From the NCBI GenBank assembly GCA_023374025.1, contig SIJG01000017.1, forward strand, positions 883,671 to 947,670: a stretch of DNA of 64,000 bases. Direction: 5' to 3'. The position numbers and the translations under genes are program-made. The notes below the pieces were generated by a model. The model saw only the letters and a program-made list of their open reading frames with translations, did no database searches and was not told where the DNA came from. Source of the stretch: Heterodera schachtii. Its lineage: Eukaryota; Nematoda; Chromadorea; Rhabditida; Heteroderidae. This document shows, in pieces, positions 13,101 through 25,347 of the stretch (positions are counted from its first letter, which is position 1; each line of letters opens with the position of its first letter).

Positions 13101-14256
13101 TCAAATGCTTTCTCACTTTGATTGTCTCTGCACAACTTCCTTCCCTAATACTTAATTTATAATTGTTTAATGTTTCCTCGTTCCTCTCACATTTTACAAT
13201 TTACCACTTTTTCAGATTGTTCTTTCACCATTGGCGAAGTGCCACTAATCCGTCTGTGCCAAATTAGAGGATTAACGCATTCACCGGAGGATAAATTCGC
13301 CATTTTCACTATTGGGGGGATTTTGATTCGGATTATATAGGGAAAAAACAAATTCCAAGTAAATCCCTCTCATTTTTTGTTTTTTTTTTGGGTATTGAAT
13401 TTCAACATTTTCGTTTATGTAAATTTTTCGTTCCTCCGTAATTTGCAAAAAGAAATGCGATCTTTTGATAATTTATTTGGATATTATTTTTTTGTCTTTG
13501 CGTTTTTCCAATTACAATAAGTCTAAAAGTGGCAATGCCATCGTCACTAATCTGATAAAAATGCCCCCCAAATCCCCCAAATCCCCCCAAATCCCATCAT
13601 CCATCATTGTTATTGTTCCCTTCCCCTTTTCCCCATTTATAATTTACGTTTTTCTCCGATTTTATCAACGCCTTTATTATTTCCAAATTCATTCCATCGC
13701 TCTTTCGTTATGTTTTCCCTTTGCTCACTGTCCAATTTCGTCCCCGGGAGGCAATTATCCGCAAAAGAATCAGTCCATTTGGGTAACTTTGCCCGGGGGA
13801 AAGGAAAGGGAAGGAAAGGCACACATTTGTGGAACGATTAGGGGGGGGGGGGGCACGTAATTGACTGTTGAATTGGACAGATGGTCAAAAGTCGAGCGGG
13901 TAAAAGTTGCGAACAAAGGGACGGGGGAAAAGAAAGCACACATCTGCCGGGGGGGGGGGGGGGGAATGCCCCGGGGGAAGGGGGAGAGAATGTAACGGAC
14001 CAATGACAGACAGAGAGAGAGAGAGAGAGAGAGAGAGCAATGGGACCGACCAACGGAATCTGTTGGCGCGAATCGTTGGCATTAATTAAAATTTATGACG
14101 CACAAATGTCAATTTGGCCCATCTGTTCTGATTTAAAGGTCGAAAAAAGAAACTTTCTCCCCCTTTCCCTCTCCTATCCTCCTCTCTCTCTCCCTATCTC
14201 TTTTTTTCTCTTTCCCCTTTCTTCCTTCTCTCTCTCTCCCCCCTCTCTCTCTCTCT

Positions 14257-14287
<31 letters not shown>

Positions 14288-14334
14288 TTTTCCCTCTCTC
14301 TCCCTGTCTCTCTCCCCCCCCTCTCTCTCTCTCT

Positions 14335-14368
<34 letters not shown>

Positions 14369-15511
14369 TCGCACCCCCTCTCTCTCTCTTCACTCTCTCT
14401 CCCTCTCTATCCTCGTCTCCTCTTCTTCTCTTTTTTCCCTTCTCTCTTCTCTCTCTCTCTCTTTTTCTCAATCTTGTTTCCCCAACAAATAAAAGGTTGA
14501 AATGGAAAATCGGAGAAAATTGGAAGATGATGATTATGAAAGAGGAAGGAAAAGAATTAATGGAAATTGCAAGTGAATTTGCATGGTCCGATGGGCTCAG
14601 AGAAAGACGAATATTTTAAGGCAAATTATAAAAAGTGAGATGAATGCGCAATGTTTGAATTGGGATGTTTCTTTTGGAAAAGGCAAATATTTTAGCCAAT
14701 TGAAAGGGAAAAGGGGGCGCAGCGATCGAAGGATCACCAGAGGGAGACTGATCAGTCCCTTCTGATCAGCATCATTTGCTATCCGATCGGTCCCACTTTG
14801 GCTTTCCCCCGTCCATTTGTCACTCACCCAACACAATCACATGAGCCGGTTCGCTTAGCATTTGCTGTCGCGTCTCCGTGTCGATCAAAGCGCAGAAAAA
14901 GCGGCCGTTGTCTCGCGCAAATTGAATGCTTTTCAGCCGCAAATGGTAAGCCCCGTTCTGATCACAAATGGGAACTGATCACAGAATGCGTTTGCTTTTC
15001 CCACCTGTGCCGCAGTGTCTGTCAACGAATAGCCATCTTTGCCGGAGGGGGAAAACAGCCGTTCGTTTCGTGAAACCAAACTAAATTTAAAAATTAAATC
15101 CCGTCCATATCCAATGGCTAATGCTAATTTAAAACATTACATTGGCGTTTCGCCCACAATTTTGGTCCATTCCATTTCATATCGACTTCTGTTTCGGTAC
15201 TGCTCCAACACTGAACAGTTCAAATCCGGGCCTTTCTCTCCCTCGCGCACCAAATATGGCTCTTCGTTAGGCTCGACGAGGAAAGGGCGCGTTTGGAGGG
15301 GGAAAGTGGCGATCAGATCGGAAGGGACGGAGTCGGTGGAAGAAAAGGACGAGGAGGGAAGAGATGATTGGGGAACTGTGGAAGATGATCAGAATCAGGG
15401 ATATATTGACCAAATGGGTAAACAATTAGCCAATAAATTACCAATCGATTGGGCCATTAGCAAAAGGCCGACAAAGGCAAAGCGAAGTGAGGCGATTGGG
15501 AGGAGGCACAT
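7118..15511 (-). CDS. Nephrin/SYG-2-type immunoglobulin-superfamily adhesion receptor
   Basis: Nephrin-family proteins are single-pass cell-surface receptors; in worms SYG-2 binds SYG-1 to specify synapses. The ATG (15511-15509) starts a signal peptide (MCLLPIASLRFAFVGLLL) whose exon ends at 15442. Domains, 5' to 3': Ig1 (about 15300-14828), Ig2 (12663-12345), Ig3 (12159-11900), Ig4 (11900-11450), Ig5 (11510-11215), Ig6 (11170-10620), Ig7 (10580-10190). One FN3 domain follows (about 10190-9600), then one hydrophobic membrane segment near 8325-8250 with a CCRRR stop-transfer, and a long Ala/Gln/Ser-rich tail. Each Ig shows the Cys-Trp-Cys pattern, for example VRCES...FQWLF...AYLTCQTW. Seven Ig plus FN3 fits nephrin better than NEPH/SYG-1, which has five Ig and no FN3. 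The last exon (7370-7118) encodes a tail ending REIIV, a possible PDZ ligand. Splicing between FN3 and the membrane segment is uncertain. Confidence 0.82.
7433..7533. repeat. Three copies of GACTGATCTGTCC inside the last intron of the nephrin-like gene
   Basis: Exact copies of the 13-mer lie at 7433-7445, 7485-7497 and 7521-7533, all in the same orientation. They sit in the 184-nt intron 7371-7554 that precedes the PDZ-ligand exon. Flanking DNA is pyrimidine-rich on the + strand (purine-rich in the transcript). They could be a splicing-regulator site or a simple local duplication; neither can be decided from the sequence. Confidence 0.6.
8637..8653 (+). repeat. Poly-G tract (17 G), one of many long G/C homopolymers in the window
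   Basis: An uninterrupted run of 17 G lies in noncoding DNA between exons of the nephrin-like gene, and a C run follows within 40 bp (about 8680-8690). Runs of 9-20 G or C recur dozens of times across the window, almost always in introns or intergenic DNA. Exact lengths of such runs are unreliable in assemblies. Confidence 0.8.
12908..13026 (+). repeat. (GA)n microsatellite in the large intron of the nephrin-like gene
   Basis: Several near-perfect GA runs are separated by purine-rich spacers. They lie in the 2,164-bp intron 12664-14827, which separates Ig1 from Ig2 of the minus-strand gene. A matching CT tract lies in the same intron at 14160-14475. Confidence 0.85.
14160..14475 (+). repeat. 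(CT)n / pyrimidine tract in the same large intron
   Basis: About 315 bp are almost purely C and T, mostly CT dinucleotides with short C runs. A (GA)14-like run lies just upstream near 14009-14038. The open frames through it encode only Ser/Leu/Pro repeats and are artefacts of the repeat. Confidence 0.9.
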
Positions 15512-15794
15512 TGGTGAATGATCAGTATAATTGAATAAATTAATTAAATCAGTGTCGGTGAATGGTCAAAGGGAAAGACATCGGCTGAAAGCGAATGGAG
15601 CGGGAAAAATAAAGGAAAGCGAAGCAATGGGAAAAAATGCGCGCGCAAAATGCACTTTTTGCTGGTGAAGCGATGCGATGCTATTTGAGGAGTGAGTCGG
15701 CAACACTTTGGACAAATTGCGGGGCATTTGCCTTTGGGGGAACGAATGATAATTTGGCGAAAGGGCAATGGGCCGAGGGGGCGAAAAAAGGGGG

Positions 15795-15825
<31 letters not shown>

Positions 15826-17215
15826 GGCGGCATTTGGAAAGGTAAAAGGGGGAGGAGGGGAGGGGAGAGAGATAAGCACCCTCGAGGGGAAAAGGTGGAT
15901 GAACAACTAAGGAGAAGGGAAGGCAAGGGTGGATGGGAAGGGGAGGGGAGGGAAGGGACGCAGCGGAGTGATGATTAATGGAGGGAATGAATATGATCGC
16001 TTCGGGGGAGAGTGATCGATCTGATCGGTAGAATGAGGGGGGAGAGCGGAAGTGGTGGAAGAATTGGCAAGAAATGAGCACATGTTGAAAATGCGGGGAG
16101 GGATATGGCCAATTTAAGTGGGGACAGAGTGACTGATCGATCGGATCAGATCAGCGGTTGCCTTTGGCGTGGTCATCTCACGGACGGACAATGAATGAAT
16201 GATGAATGTGGCGAAGATGACGACGATAATGTGGGATCAGCAGTTAAATGAGACCGACGATGTGATGATAATGGACGCATAAAGCGCAATGGGAGGGACA
16301 GAGGACGACTGGACGGACCTTTTATGGGAGGGGGGAGGGGGGGGGGCACTCGTATTGCTTCGCTCGGCTGTCCGTCGTCCATCCGTCGGGGCATTTGAAG
16401 CTCATAAAAAGGCGGGGCACGTCATGCCTTAATAATGATGGGATAATGACGAGGAATGAATGAAAATGAAGTGGTAATGGCAGGGGAAAACACAACGGAC
16501 TGAGAGAAGAGACCCCCCGGGGGAGGCGAAGAGGCGTTGGATCTTTGGGGGAGGAGGGTCAAATGAATTTGGCTGAGTTTGTTGGGTGAGAGAGGGGAGG
16601 AAAGGGGGCGGGGGAGAATGGCACTTGTGCCGAAACACTTTTCCTTCCTGCGATAATTGGCCTTTCCCTAGGGTTTTGGCGGCCTATTCACAAAGTCTTT
16701 TGGGTCGAACTGACGAAGGATTATGACACCTTTAAATGGACATAAATTGGCGACCGTTGGAAATGGAAAAGGGCGAAGACATTTGAGCATCAGTCGAGGC
16801 AATCTCAGAAGGAAGGAAAGGAATGGGAGAAGGTGGAAAACAACAGGGAGGGGGAGATCAAGACGGAGATATTGGGATGCAAATGCGGGGGGGGGAGGGA
16901 TGGATAACACGGGAGGCGGGGGGGGGAGGGTGACTCTGATCTGATTTGATGATCCACCCACCCACCCATGTGGATGCATATGCAATTGACGCGCGGGAGA
17001 ATAACAGCAAAAGGCGGGGGACGGAAGGGAAGGGAAGTGATCAGTCAGAGCAATGCCCGATCAGTTCAACGGGTTTTGAAGCCGATGGACCGAGTTGAGC
17101 AACTACTAATTGGAGGTAAATGCGGAGGAAAGTCCACATTTGAAAAGTGCGATGAAAGTGCACAGAAAGAATGGGGGATGAATTGTTACTTATCCCCCGG
17201 TCGATCGGAGGGGGA

Positions 17216-17266
17216 GGGGAAATGAGGGGAAGGGGAGGGGAGGGGAGGGGAGGGGAGGGGAGGCGA
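17216..17266 (+). repeat. (GGGGA)n tandem repeat
   Basis: About eight GGGGA-type units run in tandem. Four or more G4 tracts with one-base spacers meet the usual sequence criterion for an intramolecular G-quadruplex on the + strand. It lies in intergenic DNA, about 1.7 kb upstream of the start codon of the nephrin-like gene. Confidence 0.8.
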
Positions 17267-19260
17267 CTGACTGAGGAGAGGGCCACTCACTCCCCAAGTT
17301 CGCCACTCCCCCGCCCCCCCCGTGTCCATCGGCAGCGCCTAATGCCCATCAGAGAAGGGCAAAGAATGCCTTCCAATGCCTTCGCCAGTGTTATCCAATC
17401 ACCCAAACAATTCGCTTAACAAATGTTTGCGATTGACTATCTGTTTTGGGGGGCATTGAGCAAATTAATCCAACAAAATGAACAAAAAAAGGACAGGTGG
17501 CAAAGGATTAGAAACATTGGGCACCACCCCACCCATTAAAAATGTCAGTTTCTTATGGATTTGGGAGATTTTGGGTTTGCCTGAGGTAAAAATGAGCATA
17601 ATTAAGACAAAGACAAAGGATAGACAAAACATTACTTGAAATGATTGGAAAATCATTTAAATTATAATGATCAGATGGGCCAAATAATTTGGCTGCTGAT
17701 TAATCCGTGAGAATCAATTAGGGGGGGGGGGGGGAGAAGGGTGAATGAATGTCCAATTGTGCCAATTGCGTTGGAACGCATCGGCAGATTTATCGAGGGA
17801 TTTTCGTGCCCACACCCAAATTTTGCTGTTTCGATTCATCGGTAGCCAACAGCCAAGGTCAGTCACTCATTGGCGAGAGGTGCGCACAATTTGGGAGGTG
17901 AGGTTGGAACTGTCATCGAAAAAATGGCGGGAAATCGCCCGACGGAATTTCATCCTATTAAGGGAGGGGGGGGGGGGGGGGGGCAACGACGGAGTGTCGA
18001 AAAATGTCTTGAGGATCTGTGAAAGGAGGAAGTGGGTTAAGAAGGGATAGAACAACGACGACGAACAAGCTCCCCCTGAAAGGTGAACAATGGGGGGAGA
18101 GAAATGAAGAAGGATTTGGGTTGAAATTCAATTTGGAAATTGGGGGGGGGGCAAAGAATGGGGGGGGCATCAAACAACCAATAAAAAGCCATTTCCTTAA
18201 TTGTTCAAAAGCGATTTTGCAACAACAACAACATCAGTGTGTACAACAACTCAGTGTCTGATGGGTTTCTGCTCTCTTGCGTTTTGCTGCTGATCCCCAA
18301 AACGATGGCATTGCCCGTGCCATTCGCCCCTCGAGGATTACCCCCCCCCCCCCCCCAATTCTTTCGTCCGTTCCCCCCCCCCCCCCGCACCCAAATTCTG
18401 CCAATTGTGCTGTGCTGTCCTGGCAACGGACTGCTGCTGAACCCGCAATCATTGCGCAGCCCATCCGCCAATTGGCCGACCACCGCATTGGTGGACTTCA
18501 CTCGCAGCAGAAGGGATTAATTAGCCCAGTGAAAGGATAAATTGGCCAAGTGCAAATAAATTTGTCGTGTGGTGATGAATAATAGCACAAAATCGCGCAA
18601 TTTCCGTTTTGTATTTTTAGAGGGATTAAAAGAGAAAATAATAATAATAAATGAATAAATAAAGGAAAAGTTCAAAAGAAAGTGCCAAAAGAGAAATGGC
18701 AAAACAATCGAAAAATTAAAAAAATGGAAAATAAATTCCGGATTTCAGCAAAAAATCGAATGCTTTTCCCACCGCCCGAAACATTTTTTGAAAAATGAAA
18801 GAATTTGTGAGAAAAGAGCGGCCACAAAATCGTCAAAGGGACGGACGGATGAAAGAACGGACGGATGGCGAACAAAGAACAAAAATTGTTTTGTTCTGTT
18901 GCTGATGGTGGTGGTGTGGTCACTCCGCACACTCACAAATCAGTCGATTGGTCGGCCGGTGATTTCCACGGATAATTAGCCGAGAAAGTCTTCTTCGATC
19001 TATGGCCCTTCTCAGCCTCACCGTTTTTGTGTTTGCCAATGGGGCCAAAGCGGCGGGGCGGGGGGGGGAGAGGGAGGGGACAGGTTAAGTACCATTGTCC
19101 ACTGATGGAAGCGGAGGAGGGAAAAGCCGACTTGCAAACAAAAGTGATGAGATGGGAGGGAGTGGACGGAAGAAGAGGATCAAGGGGAAAAGGATGATGG
19201 AAGATGAAGAGAGACACAGAGAAAGAAAGAAGAGGAAGAGAATGGAAAACGGTGGGAGGG

Positions 19261-19406
19261 TGAGGGGAAAAGTAAAAGGGAGAGGGGAAAAGGAAAAGGA
19301 AAAGGGGAAAGGAAAAGGGAGAGGGGAAAAGGAAAAGGGAGAGGGGAAAAGTAAAAGGGAGAGGGGAAAAGGAAAAGGAAAAGGGGAAAGGGAGAGGGGG
19401 AGAGAA
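19261..19406 (+). repeat. Purine tandem repeat (GAGGGGAAAAGGAAAAGG-type unit)
   Basis: Roughly seven imperfect copies of an 18-20 bp all-purine unit lie in intergenic DNA. The long open frames across it, Arg/Lys/Glu on one strand and Phe/Pro/Ser on the other, follow from composition alone. Confidence 0.8.
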
Positions 19407-21779
19407 ATTTGCATCAACGACGATGGGAGTGGAAAAGGCCGAAAAAGGACAAAAGAAAAAAGAGGTAAATGAGTAAATTATCAAGGCAAAATCTTTTCAA
19501 AAATTGGAATTTCCAATCAGCAGAAAGAGGAGGAAAGACAAAGGTAAAAAGAGACGCGGCGAGAAAAGAAAGGAAAAAGCGAGAAGAGGGGGGGGGGGGG
19601 GGGGGGAGGAATGATAAATGGGGGGGGGGGGAGTAGCCGATCAGAAGCAGAAGGAAATCCCGGACATGTCCGAATGGAAGGACAACATTTGTTTACATCG
19701 CGAGGAGGCGGAGAAGACAAATCGACTTGGAAGGAAAGATTTGGCCAGAGGGACAAGCAATTAGAAAAAGACCCTCAATCATTAGTGAAGAGTGAGCGGG
19801 GGCAAGGAAAAGCGAGGAAAAGCAGGGGGAGAGGAGACAGGCAACAGTGGGACATTTTTGTTGCCCTGCTGCCAGAAATTGCACCAAATCCGACTTCTAA
19901 AGGTTATTTGGCTTTAATCGGCGTAAGGACAAATGGTTGGAAAGTGAATGAGTGAGTGAATTGTGTTCACTTAGGAGAGTAAAAAAAAGATAAAAATGGG
20001 GAGAGAAAGAGGGGACACATTTGCGTAATTGCTGGACAACTTAATGATGGGATAGGATGGGCGGGGGGGGGGAGAGATTATTGTGGCGAAATGGGTGGGC
20101 TGGTGGGGGAGGCGATTTCGGGAGATTTTTGCTGAAAAGAAAGACTGGATCAGCAAGGGATAATTAAGAGGGAGAATGAAAATAAAGTGGAGGGAGCATT
20201 GATGAGGATGAATTTATTTGCCCGGGGGAATTTGGGGTGATCACTAATCACTCCGACAAAAGACTGATCGAAAATCGACGACTAATCCATTCGTTTTTCT
20301 CTGTGCGTTAGCCAACCCTCAAATGTCGCACTTGGCGACCAACCACCGACCGACCCCCCCCCCCCCCCCCGGGGGTCTTTTGCTTTTGCAAAATTCACCG
20401 TCGGAGGCGACGAAGAAACGGGCGAAAGTGCAACAGAAAATAAATCACAGGGCGAGAATAATGGAAGGGAGGATTTGGCCGATTCGGCTTCTGCAGCAAA
20501 TCTTTTGGCTTTGTAAATGTGTAAAAGTTACGAATGATTGTGACATAACGGAAAGAGGAAAAGAAAAGTCAGATGGAGAAAGACAATGGCGAAGCGAGAG
20601 GAAAAGAAAGAGAGGAACAATGAGAAAGAATGAGAGAAGGCCGAGGGGGGGGGGGCGAGAAAGGGTTGGGCTTAAATGGATGTACAATTCTCAATTCTCA
20701 TTAGGGATTGAGGGAAGACGCCCGAGGGAATGTATCCCACCCGGATAATGGACACTTGCAGAATTAAACATTTGTTGTTAGTGGTGCCGCGAATAAGGAC
20801 AATTTGAGGGACATTGTTTGTGAAATTGTGAAAGAGGGCGCGAGAGTGGCGAAAAATAGGGGGAAGAGACGAAAAGGGATTGGAGGGAGAAAAGGGGAAA
20901 AAGGCGGAAGGATGGGAGAATAGTGGGAGAGGCTGGGGGGGGGGAGGGATAAAACGTGGTAAAGGCTGGAAGGATACTTTTGGATTTAGGCCAATTCCGC
21001 CTGTTGGGTTCTCGATCCAAAAACGTAAAATGTTGCCATCGTCTCCAAATGTGGGCCTACACGATAAAAAGCCTCTTTTGACCATTAGCATCCATCGGTC
21101 GGTCGGGAGGGCGACATTCCGCCCCCCAAAAAGGTTCTGTTTTCCATCCCTAAATGCTGCTTTTCCCTTCCCATTCCTTATGCTTTTCCTCCCCCCTTTG
21201 CTTATTCATCCCTTTGCCCTTTCCCTTTTCTCAAATGTTTCATTTTAAATGGGAATATTTTGAATATTTTTCGTACCGTTTCGTCTCCCCCTAATGATAA
21301 ATTTGCCCTTTCGCTGTCCGTCCGCTGTGACTAAAATTTGCTGATAGAAAAGTCCCAATTTTAAGTGTGAAGTGTTTTCTGCTGCTAAACATTGCTGGAA
21401 GAGAACAGCAGCAGCACATGACGGAATGAATGCGATTCGGAGGTGTGAGGAGTTCGCAAATTACACCAATTATTGCTCAAAAATTGTTTTGGGGACGGCG
21501 GAGGGAAAAAATCGCGTTGTCAAAAGGGAGGGGGGGGGGGGGACAGTGAGGGAAGAACGGGGGCGAGAGGGGTGGGAGGGCGGGGGCGGGGGATGGGGCG
21601 AAGACCCACCCCTCGGGGGGGGGGGGATTAATTGGGGAGGGTGGAAATGCTTGAGGGAATGTTTGCTACGGAATGGGATGAGCCAAATGAAAGAAGTTGG
21701 GGTGGGGGGATTGCTGGACTTGGGAGAGGGAGGGAAGGGTGGGGATCAGCAAGTGAGGTGGGACTGGATTCCAATTAGA

Positions 21780-21799
21780 GGGGGGGGGGGGGGGGGGGG
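21780..21799 (+). repeat. Longest poly-G run noted (20 G)
   Basis: Twenty consecutive G lie in intergenic DNA. Nearby 21520-21650 carries further G runs of 9-12. Confidence 0.8.
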
Positions 21800-23993
21800 A
21801 ATTTGTGAGGGACACGGAACGAGCAGCCCTTGGCTTAATTGATCGCTGCTCTGATTAAGTCCCATTACTCGCCAAAGCTGTGGACAAACTTAAGCTAAAT
21901 GCACTTAACAAAAAATAAATAAAGATGGAATTTACAAAAGGGAAATAATTTCATTTGCATTTTTTCTCATAGAAAGCATTTGGCGATCGAAGTGCGCGGG
22001 GGACGGCACCCAGCAGAGATTGGGGGTTCGGAGGAAGACGAGGGCAATTTGAATTCCGCTCGGAAAGTTCGGAGTTGAAAAGGGACCGTTTTGGGAAGGG
22101 ATTTGACCGACACAGAGAAAAGAAAGGCGAAAAGCAAAGAAGCAGGTTAAAGCGGAGGAATGGGGGGGAGGGCGGGAGTGAGGGGAGTGAGGGGCGGGGA
22201 ACTCTCGCGGTCCCCGGGGGCGCAATTTGGCGAGTGCCGAAGGCATTGGGTGGAAATGAATGAGAAAAGTGCGAAAGAACAGTCATTCCCATACAATTGT
22301 TTGATTCTTCGCGCAGGAGAGAATGTACAAGCAGAGGGGGAGGGGAAGGGATTGAGTCCATTTTTTGGGGGGAGAGAGAGTGAGGGAAGCTGAAACAGAG
22401 GGACATTCAAAATTAGGGGGGGGGGGGGAAATTAGGGAGGGAGGGGAGGATCCGGAAAGCCAATTTTGATTTATTGAGGTCAGAAATCAAATTATGAAGC
22501 AATAGATGGGGAGGAGGGAGAATGAATAAAGGAGGGAGAAGCTGTGCTGAGTTCGGCACAGCGAACTTTGTTTAAATCACTCACTCATCGCCTTCTGCCA
22601 CCCCCCATTGTCCTCCTTTTGACACCCCTAATCCCTTCTCCCCCCCTCTGCCACCTTTTCTTCTTACCACCATTTTCAATTCCATAGCCAAACTTTGGCC
22701 AAATTTGCTAATGCTCCCGCATTGAGTTCACCAAAGAAGAAAGGTCGCGTGGCCACAACAAAATAATATTCATCGCTGACCAAACAAACAAAAGCTTATG
22801 GACTTACCGAAAGTGGGGGGAGGGGGGAGAGAAAGGGCAGTTTATTGAGTGGGTGAGGGGAAATGAATGAGAGGGATGGGCAGGGGAAGTGGGGATGGGC
22901 AAGGGGGGAGGAGGGGGGGGGGGGGAAGCGGACAGGTTGGCAAACAGAGCGAGAGAGATGAAGCTGATCGGGCCAAGTGGAGCTGAAACGGTGGGAAAGG
23001 ACGACCTTGGGCAAAGCCAAAGCAGTCGATGGACAAATTTGGCTAAAAAGTCCGGAAGTGGGGAAAGGGCGCTCACCAATGGCAACCGAATTTTGAGAGA
23101 ATGGCAAAAGCAGCGGAAGAGAGGGGGGGGGGGAATTCCCTTCTGCGGCGGAATCGCCGAAAATGACTATTCGCCGGTGGACAACAACAGCGAAATGACC
23201 GACGGACAAGCGGACGGAAGGACCGCTATTCACTCACTCATTTCGGCAGCTTTCCCTCTCCTCCACCTCTGACATGACTGCATTTTCCGTCCTCCCTGCT
23301 GTCCATTTCATTCATGGATTGAGGGAGGAAACAATGGGCGAGGGGGGGGGGGGAGAGAGAGAAAGAGCACCTGTTGTTATGGGGGGGGGGGGGGAGGGAT
23401 CGAGCGGAATGGGACGAAATGAATTCATATTGGGGGAGACAAAATGTTTCATGGGGGAGGGCGAGTGAAGGCCACCACTTGCCACACCACCACCCATCAA
23501 AAAACAAAAAAGCGCGAATTGTCGGCAAAAACACTGATGAAGGGCAATGAGAGGGAAAGGGGGGGGGGGAGGGAACAGGTTCAACAGCAACAGCAATTCA
23601 CAAATTTATGCCGGGCACATTCATGGTGGAATGAATATTATTAGACTAATCAATGGGAACTTTGCAAACTCGTCGATAATCTCTGCTGATCACCAAATCA
23701 ACGAAAGGACAAAAAATGGGGGAGGAAGTCAAATTAAGACATAAAAAAGGAAGGGGAAAGGGAAGGAATGGGGGGACACAATAATCGAGGAGTTATTTTG
23801 GCACTTTACAAATATGATTTTAAAATTAGACTAAATAGAAGTGCCAATAAATATCAACAATTAGCATTGGGGGGGGGGGGGGGAAGGGAATGATCGAATG
23901 GGCGTTCCGTCCGACAAATTCTGTTGGCCATTGGCCGCGTTCATCCATCAGTGTTTTTCTGTCTGCCACTCTCTCCATTTCGCGTGCATTTTC

Positions 23994-25313
23994 TCACTGT
24001 CTGCCTCTCTGCTTGCGTGCCGTTTCAATCTCCGCTGCCAATCCCTTCAAATAGTCCATTTCCGCTTGCACCGCCGCAATGTCCGCCTTCAGTCGCGCGT
24101 TGCGCTGCTCCAACTCGTTCATTTGCTCCTCCGTCTCCTCGCGCTCTTTCCGCTTCTTTTCGCGGTAGCGCGTCGCCGCCACTCTGTTCAGCTCTTTCTT
24201 CCGCTCGCGCCTCCCCCCGGACGCGGGTGGGGCGGACACTTCCGCTGACTCCACGCTGGACGCACTCGCCCGACCCGCGTACGCTTTCTTTTTCATCGCC
24301 AGCGGCGCCGCCTTTTTCGCTGCGACTGTTTTTGTTCTCTTCGCCTCAAATTTAATTTTTCAATTTCGAAATCCCGTTAAAATCAGTCAGTTAAACCTTC
24401 TTTTTGGAGTTTGGCGTTTGCTTTGGCATTTCGTCCGATGACGAACGATTCTCAAACTCGGCACATTCCCTTTGGATTTGCTCAGTAAATCTCATCCTGA
24501 CTCAGTGACGAATATTCAATCCCTTCTTCGGTCGACGAATGTCCGTTGCTTTCCGCGCCACTCCACGAGGCGGAAGAGTCCACGCTGAGCGGGTCGAACA
24601 AAACAGTGGGGCCATAGTCAAAGGGAATGCTTAATTGAAGGAATTGCAAACGACCCAAAAATGCCATTGATGTTACTGATGGATGATACAGCAGTGTTAA
24701 ATACGGTATTACTCAGTTACAGTATGCCCTGTCTGTCCCTTACGGCGTCTGTTTGTACCTCGCTCTGTCACTTCCGCTGCTGCTAATGTCCGTCATTTCG
24801 AATTTGTCTTGTTCCTCCTCCTCCTGCTGATGTTGTATTCCAATTGGCGGTGCGTATTCCTCGTAAAGTCCTTCTGTGATGCCGTTGTTGTGTTGAAAAT
24901 GCGTGCCATGTCCGCTGCTGCCCTCCAAATTGTGCCACGGATAATCGGTCAAATTGTGATGGAAATGGGGGAATTGGAGTTGGTGATCAGTGCCCGGGAA
25001 GAAAGGGTGGGCGTAATGGTGGAGAGAATTGTCGACGAATTGCTGCTCAGTCCCCGGCTCAAGCCCAACAAACGCAACACTCGGAGGCCGCCTTTTGAGG
25101 GAAAGGCATCACAAATTGGATTGGCGAGACTATCGGCGGGATTGGCCCCTTTTGCGCCACTTACTCCGTTTTGAGCGGTGATAGTTGCGGCGTGCTCATC
25201 GGCAGCGGACATTGCTCCTCCGGACACCATCCAAGCGGCTGAGCATGGAAGCGGCACAACTGCTGGCACGGGCACACTTTGCTGTCCGCCGCCTCCTCCC
25301 ATGGCTGTGGCAT
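23994..25313 (-). CDS. ATF4-like bZIP transcription factor
   Basis: ATF4-type factors drive the integrated stress response. Exons (minus strand): 25313-25165, 25091-24759, 24629-24537, 24496-24397, 24344-23994. They sum to 342 codons, giving a 341-residue protein. The last exon carries the bZIP: basic region RKKELNRVAATRYREKKR followed by a leucine-zipper heptad series (MNELEQRNARLKADIAAVQ). The N-VAATRYR-KKR pattern is that of the ATF4/ATF5 group. Upstream exons are His/Gln-rich and acidic, with QQEEEEQDKFEMTD and a serine/acidic cluster (SSTEEG-like) near an intron edge, plausible for activation and degradation. Introns are 73, 129, 40 and 52 nt. The start at 25313 is the first ATG in the main frame; this frame stays open further upstream without an ATG, so a spliced longer N-terminus is possible. 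Confidence 0.82.
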
Positions 25314-25347
25314 TCCATTCGGCTCCCAACTGACAATGAATGGTTGA

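Larger units (their letters stand above)
15512..23993. other. 8.5-kb stretch without a recognisable gene, upstream of the nephrin-like gene
   Basis: I read both strands and found no exon with a recognisable domain. Content is low-complexity: GA tract near 15795-15830, GGGGA repeats at 17216-17266, G14-G20 runs (for example 17718, 17967, 19588, 21780), C runs near 18340 and 18375, and purine repeats at 19261-19406. It probably contains the promoter and 5' leader of the nephrin-like gene (start 15511, minus strand) and the 3' UTR of the ATF4-like gene. Noncoding RNA genes cannot be excluded by eye. Confidence 0.6.

Noticed and set aside
14040..14492. 150-codon open frame rich in Ser/Leu/Pro (and the Arg/Glu frame on the other strand)
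   Set aside because: It lies entirely on a CT/GA microsatellite inside an intron of the nephrin-like gene; the open frame is a product of dinucleotide composition.
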